In this document: positions 5,304 through 7,595 of the stretch, piece after piece | How positions within the stretch are numbered: position 1 is the first letter of the stretch | How the letters are laid out: each line of letters starts with the position of its first letter | Source of the DNA: Gammaproteobacteria bacterium | GTDB taxonomy: Bacteria; Pseudomonadota; Gammaproteobacteria; Steroidobacterales; SZUA-146 | Assembly: GCA_003228965.1 (NCBI GenBank) | Contig: QIGP01000145.1 | Span: 1 to 7,595 of the forward strand | Direction: 5' to 3' | DNA length: 7,595 nt | Position numbers and translations under genes: made by a program | Notes under the pieces: generated by a model | Databases searched by the model: none | What the model saw: only the letters and a program-made list of their open reading frames with translations | Told to the model about the DNA's origin: nothing

Positions 5304-6056
5304 GTGCCCATCGAAACCGCCAGCCTTAGTCTTATAGGGCATCGCGAAGAAAATCAGGATCGCGTCGGCCTGGAAGTCGACGAAAACAGTGTGTTTGCTG
5401 TCGTTATAGACGGCATGGGTGGACATAACGAAGGCGCCCGCGCGGCCGAATTAGCCAGGAACACTATTCTTGAGATTTATGCAGCCGCCGAAAAGCCTGT
5501 CTACCACCCCCGCGAATTCCTGGTTGACTGCATAGAACACGCCCACCACACGCTGGTTGAGCTTGGTAAAGACCAGCGCATTGAAACCCGTCCTCGGGCT
5601 ACCTGCGCAATGGCGCTGATTCAAAAGGACAAAGCCTACTGGGCACACGTGGGCGACAGCCGCATTTACCATTTGCGCAATCGCAAAATGCTCGCGCGAA
5701 CCCGCGATCACAGCCACATTGAAGTTTTGTTGCGCGAAGGCCTGATCACCGAAGACGAATATCGCGAGCATCCGCTGCGCAACTACGTCGAGCACTGCAT
5801 TGGCGGAGAGTCGCACGATCCAATTTGCAGCGTGGCCGGCGCTAAAACCCTAGAACGCGACGACGTGCTGCTACTATGCAGCGACGGCCTTTGGGGTGGA
5901 GCCGACGACCACATCATTGCCGAATGCTTCCCAAGCGCCTTCGCCGAAATGGACTTACTCAGCAATCTCACGGAACTCATGGAAGCGGCCATTGCGGCCG
6001 AGGCTCCTCACAGCGACAACACAAGCGCCGTTGTCATTCACTGGCAAGACAGCTAG
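5304..6056 (+). CDS. PP2C-family serine/threonine protein phosphatase
   Basis: Bacterial PP2C (PPM/Stp type) enzymes are Mn/Mg-dependent phosphatases that remove phosphate from Ser/Thr, usually opposing a Hanks-type kinase. The 250 residues are the typical length of a single catalytic domain, with no signal peptide, membrane segment or extra domain. Motifs in order are REENQD (14-19), VIDGMGGHNEG (34-44) with metal-binding D36, TCAMALI (100-106), HVGDSRIYHLR (115-125), RDHS (134-137), CSDGLWG (192-198) with D194, and SDNTSAVVI (237-245) with D238. All the metal-binding Asp positions I can place are present, so it should be active. The GTG at 5304 is the first possible start in the frame and sits just before the ASLSLIGHREENQD strand; no clear Shine-Dalgarno precedes it. 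It is first in the plus-strand block, 58 bases before rph. No kinase is in the window, so its substrate is unknown. I do not assign a symbol. Confidence 0.92.
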   Translation: MPIETASLSLIGHREENQDRVGLEVDENSVFAVVIDGMGGHNEGARAAELARNTILEIYAAAEKPVYHPREFLVDCIEHAHHTLVELGKDQRIETRPRATCAMALIQKDKAYWAHVGDSRIYHLRNRKMLARTRDHSHIEVLLREGLITEDEYREHPLRNYVEHCIGGESHDPICSVAGAKTLERDDVLLLCSDGLWGGADDHIIAECFPSAFAEMDLLSNLTELMEAAIAAEAPHSDNTSAVVIHWQDS

Positions 6057-6061
6057 CGCAT

Positions 6062-6085
6062 AGTGGCGTAGACACTACGCCGACT
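6062..6085 (+). other. Stable hairpin between the PP2C gene and rph
   Basis: GGCGTAG (6065-6071) and CTACGCC (6075-6081) form a perfect 7-pair stem with an ACA loop. It can be extended by AGT (6062-6064) pairing with ACT (6083-6085) across one bulged G. No T run follows, so it is not a classical terminator. It lies between the PP2C stop and the rph start and could stabilise or mark a processing point in the mRNA, or reduce read-through. Confidence 0.5.
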
Positions 6086-6102
6086 CTTACTTACCCGAAC
6101 CT

Positions 6103-6112
6103 ACGGATGTCC
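6103..6112 (+). promoter_or_regulatory. rph translation-initiation leader word ACGGATGTCC
   Basis: The ten bases end two bases before the rph ATG, with GGA about 7 bases from it as the likely Shine-Dalgarno. The same word stands at the same position before spoT. The internal ATG at 6107 opens a 6-codon out-of-frame reading frame (stop TAA) overlapping the rph start. Confidence 0.5.
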
Positions 6113-6114
6113 AA

Positions 6115-6849
6115 ATGCCTCAGATAAATCGCCCTAGTGGTCGAGCAGCCAATCAACTTCGACCGCTAACTCTTGAACACAATTTCACCAAACACGCCGA
6201 AGGCTCTGTACTTATAAGCTGTGGCGATACGCGTGTACTTTGCACAGCAAGCGTTGAGAATCGCGTGCCGCCTTTCCTGCGCAATACAGGCAAAGGCTGG
6301 GTAACCGCCGAATACAGCATGCTGCCACGCTCCACCCACACCCGTAACCAGCGAGAAGCCAGTCGCGGCAAACAATCGGGACGCACCCTTGAAATTCAGC
6401 GCCTCATTGGCCGTTCACTGCGCGCTGCCATTGATTTGGAAGCTCTGGGTGAACACACAATTACGCTCGACTGCGACGTTTTGCAGGCCGACGGCGGCAC
6501 TCGCACAGCGTCGATCACAGGTGCTTTCGTTGCGCTCAAGCTCGCGGTGAACTGGATGATCAAAAGCGGGCGCATCAAAAGCACTCCGCTACACGGCCAA
6601 ATTGCCGCGATCTCGGTCGGTATTTTTAACGGCTTTCCCGTTCTTGACCTGGATTATGCGGAAGACTCCACGGCCGAAACAGACATGAACGTCGTCATGA
6701 ACGACGCCGGCCATTTCATCGAAGTGCAGGGAACGGCAGAAGGCCATGCGTTTTCACGCGACGAACTAAATCAGCTGCTGGACCTTGCGAGTGCCGGCAA
6801 CGAACAGCTGATGGCGTTGCAGCGTGAGGCTATGGCTAACGTGAGTTAG
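6115..6849 (+). CDS. rph: Ribonuclease PH
   Basis: RNase PH is a phosphorolytic 3'-5' exoribonuclease that trims the 3' ends of tRNA precursors, releasing nucleoside diphosphates; it works as a ring of six subunits. The 244 residues compare with about 238 in the family. Visible blocks are RPSGR (6-10), [11 protein letters not shown] (23-33), the [13 protein letters not shown] loop (65-77), [13 protein letters not shown] (88-100), [20 protein letters not shown] (118-137), [13 protein letters not shown] (183-195) and IEVQGTAEG (202-210). R90 and R130 match the phosphate-binding arginines, and D184/D190 the catalytic acidic residues, so the enzyme should be active. The C-terminus is intact, unlike the frameshifted rph of E. 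coli K-12. The ATG at 6115 has GGA 7 bases upstream. It lies 58 bases after the PP2C gene and just before rdgB, a common rph-rdgB pairing, so co-transcription is likely. Confidence 0.97.
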   Translation: MPQINRPSGRAANQLRPLTLEHNFTKHAEGSVLISCGDTRVLCTASVENRVPPFLRNTGKGWVTAEYSMLPRSTHTRNQREASRGKQSGRTLEIQRLIGRSLRAAIDLEALGEHTITLDCDVLQADGGTRTASITGAFVALKLAVNWMIKSGRIKSTPLHGQIAAISVGIFNGFPVLDLDYAEDSTAETDMNVVMNDAGHFIEVQGTAEGHAFSRDELNQLLDLASAGNEQLMALQREAMANVS

Positions 6850-6869
6850 TCTTGCCATGTCGTCACCCT

Positions 6870-6875
6870 ACGGAT
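6870..6875 (+). promoter_or_regulatory. Shine-Dalgarno that decides the rdgB start
   Basis: ACGGAT lies 5 bases before ATG 6881, giving GGA a 6-base spacer. The upstream in-frame ATG at 6857 has only GTGAG about 11 bases away. The same ACGGAT hexamer is the likely ribosome site of spoT and rph in this window, which supports ATG 6881. Confidence 0.5.
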
Positions 6876-6880
6876 CGGAC

Positions 6881-7492
6881 ATGAACCCAAAACTGATCAT
6901 AGCCACCCATAACTTTGGCAAGCTGAAAGAGCTTGGCGCTCTGTTAAGCGAGCTCGACCTCGATATCACAAGCTCAGGCAAACTGAGTCTGGTTGATGTC
7001 GAAGAAACGGGCCTTACCTTCGTTGAAAACGCGCTGCTGAAGGCGCGTTCGGCGTGCCAACAGACCGGCTGCGCAGCCCTTGGTGACGACTCAGGTCTTG
7101 AAGTGGATGCCCTGCAAGGAGCTCCGGGCATTTATTCGTCGCGCTACGCAGGCGCCAATGCGTCCGATCAAGACAACATCGACAAACTGCTCGAAACCCT
7201 CGCCGATGTTCCACACGCGTTACGTACCGCTCGTTTTCGTTGCACACTTGTGGTTCTGCGTCACGGCGAAGACCCGGCCCCGCTTATTTGTGAAGGCAAA
7301 TGGGAAGGCCATATTGCGCTTGCGCCCAAAGGCAACAACGGCTTTGGTTACGATCCGGTGTTTTTACCGCACGACGCCATTGGTTCTGCGGCGCAGCTGT
7401 CCGGCGAACAAAAGAGCACGCTAAGTCACCGCGCGCTCGCGCTGCAGCAACTTAAAAACCGCCTGCGCCGGTTCTTAAGCCACACGGCCTAG
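6881..7492 (+). CDS. rdgB: dITP/XTP pyrophosphatase (Ham1/RdgB family)
   Basis: RdgB hydrolyses non-canonical purine nucleoside triphosphates (dITP, ITP, XTP) to the monophosphate and pyrophosphate, keeping deaminated bases out of DNA and RNA. From ATG 6881 the protein has 203 residues (E. coli 197). Signatures are IIATHNFGKLKEL (6-18, with T9 and K14), VEETGLTFVENALLKAR (40-56), LGDDSGLEVDAL (67-78), GAPGIYSSRYAG (80-91), a GFGYDPVF block and SHRALAL near the C-terminus. E42 and D70 fit the metal and catalytic acidic positions. The frame opens at ATG 6857, which adds MSSPYGSD; I prefer 6881 because it gives the family N-terminus and has a better ribosome site. It follows rph by 31 bases and is the last gene of the plus-strand block in view. 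Function is firm; the start is moderately sure. Confidence 0.95.
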   Translation: MNPKLIIATHNFGKLKELGALLSELDLDITSSGKLSLVDVEETGLTFVENALLKARSACQQTGCAALGDDSGLEVDALQGAPGIYSSRYAGANASDQDNIDKLLETLADVPHALRTARFRCTLVVLRHGEDPAPLICEGKWEGHIALAPKGNNGFGYDPVFLPHDAIGSAAQLSGEQKSTLSHRALALQQLKNRLRRFLSHTA

Positions 7493-7595
7493 CCTGCATT
7501 ATTCATGAGTGCGCTGGCACGGCGTACTTAAGAAGGACATACAAGGTTGAAAAGAAAGTGGGCAATTTGACAGACTGCAGTACACACCGCTTGAT
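7493..7595. other. Region downstream of rdgB, no supported gene
   Basis: These 103 bases hold no convincing terminator and no frame I can recognise. GTGC-GCTG-GCAC makes a 4-pair hairpin without a T run. Frames open to the right edge exist on both strands but are too short to assign. E. coli has hemW after rdgB; I see no HemW start here. Confidence 0.4.
7567..7572 (+). promoter_or_regulatory. Consensus -35 box at the right edge (incomplete promoter)
   Basis: TTGACA matches the sigma-70 -35 consensus exactly. At a 17-base spacer the last six bases read CTTGAT, matching three of six -10 bases; at 18 bases the window ends before the hexamer is complete. It may begin the next transcription unit, but it cannot be judged from what is visible. 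Confidence 0.25.

Noticed and set aside
5876..6127. 83-codon plus-strand frame overlapping the phosphatase 3' end and the rph start
   Set aside because: It lies mostly inside the phosphatase gene in another frame, is rich in Arg/His/Ser as shadow frames often are, and matches no family.
6857..6880. Longer rdgB start at 6857
   Set aside because: It adds eight residues absent from the family and has a poorer ribosome site than ATG 6881.
7552..7595. Possible next gene starting GTG at 7558, open to the edge
   Set aside because: Only about 12 codons are visible, with a poor ribosome site and no recognisable residues; frames on the other strand are equally open.

Overview
The window looks like ordinary chromosome from a gammaproteobacterium, most like the Pseudomonadales/Cellvibrionales group. 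I base this on protein similarity by eye and on gene order: yicC, gmk, rpoZ, spoT, ridA and recG lie in series, with rph and rdgB on the other side of a divergent gap. In E. coli the order is gmk-rpoZ-spoT-trmH-recG; here ridA sits where trmH would be. No mobile element, CRISPR array, tRNA, rRNA or prophage signature was seen.

Layout. The minus-strand block runs right to left from position 5135: yicC (YicC-family RNA-processing protein), gmk (guanylate kinase), rpoZ (RNA polymerase omega), spoT ((p)ppGpp synthetase/hydrolase), ridA (enamine/imine deaminase) and the first 134 codons of recG (branched-DNA helicase), which runs off the left edge. A 168-base divergent gap (5136-5303) separates it from the plus-strand block: a PP2C-type protein phosphatase, rph (RNase PH) and rdgB (dITP/XTP pyrophosphatase). 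The last 103 bases hold no gene I can support, only a perfect TTGACA box at the edge.

How the genes fit together. The minus block centres on guanine nucleotides and the stringent response. Gmk makes GDP from GMP, SpoT makes and degrades (p)ppGpp, and omega forms part of a ppGpp site on RNA polymerase. RidA and RecG are metabolite and DNA-repair housekeeping. The plus block joins tRNA 3'-end maturation and nucleotide-pool cleaning to an apparent signalling phosphatase with no kinase beside it.

All complete genes appear intact, with their diagnostic residues. I see no clearly new system. The most unusual signals are small and non-coding: (1) spoT and rph share a 10-base leader word at the same distance from their ATG, each downstream of a triloop hairpin; (2) a three-copy short direct repeat lies in the divergent gap; (3) a hairpin, a T9 run and an extended -10-like box overlap between spoT and ridA. 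Each could be chance, and each needs a comparative test.
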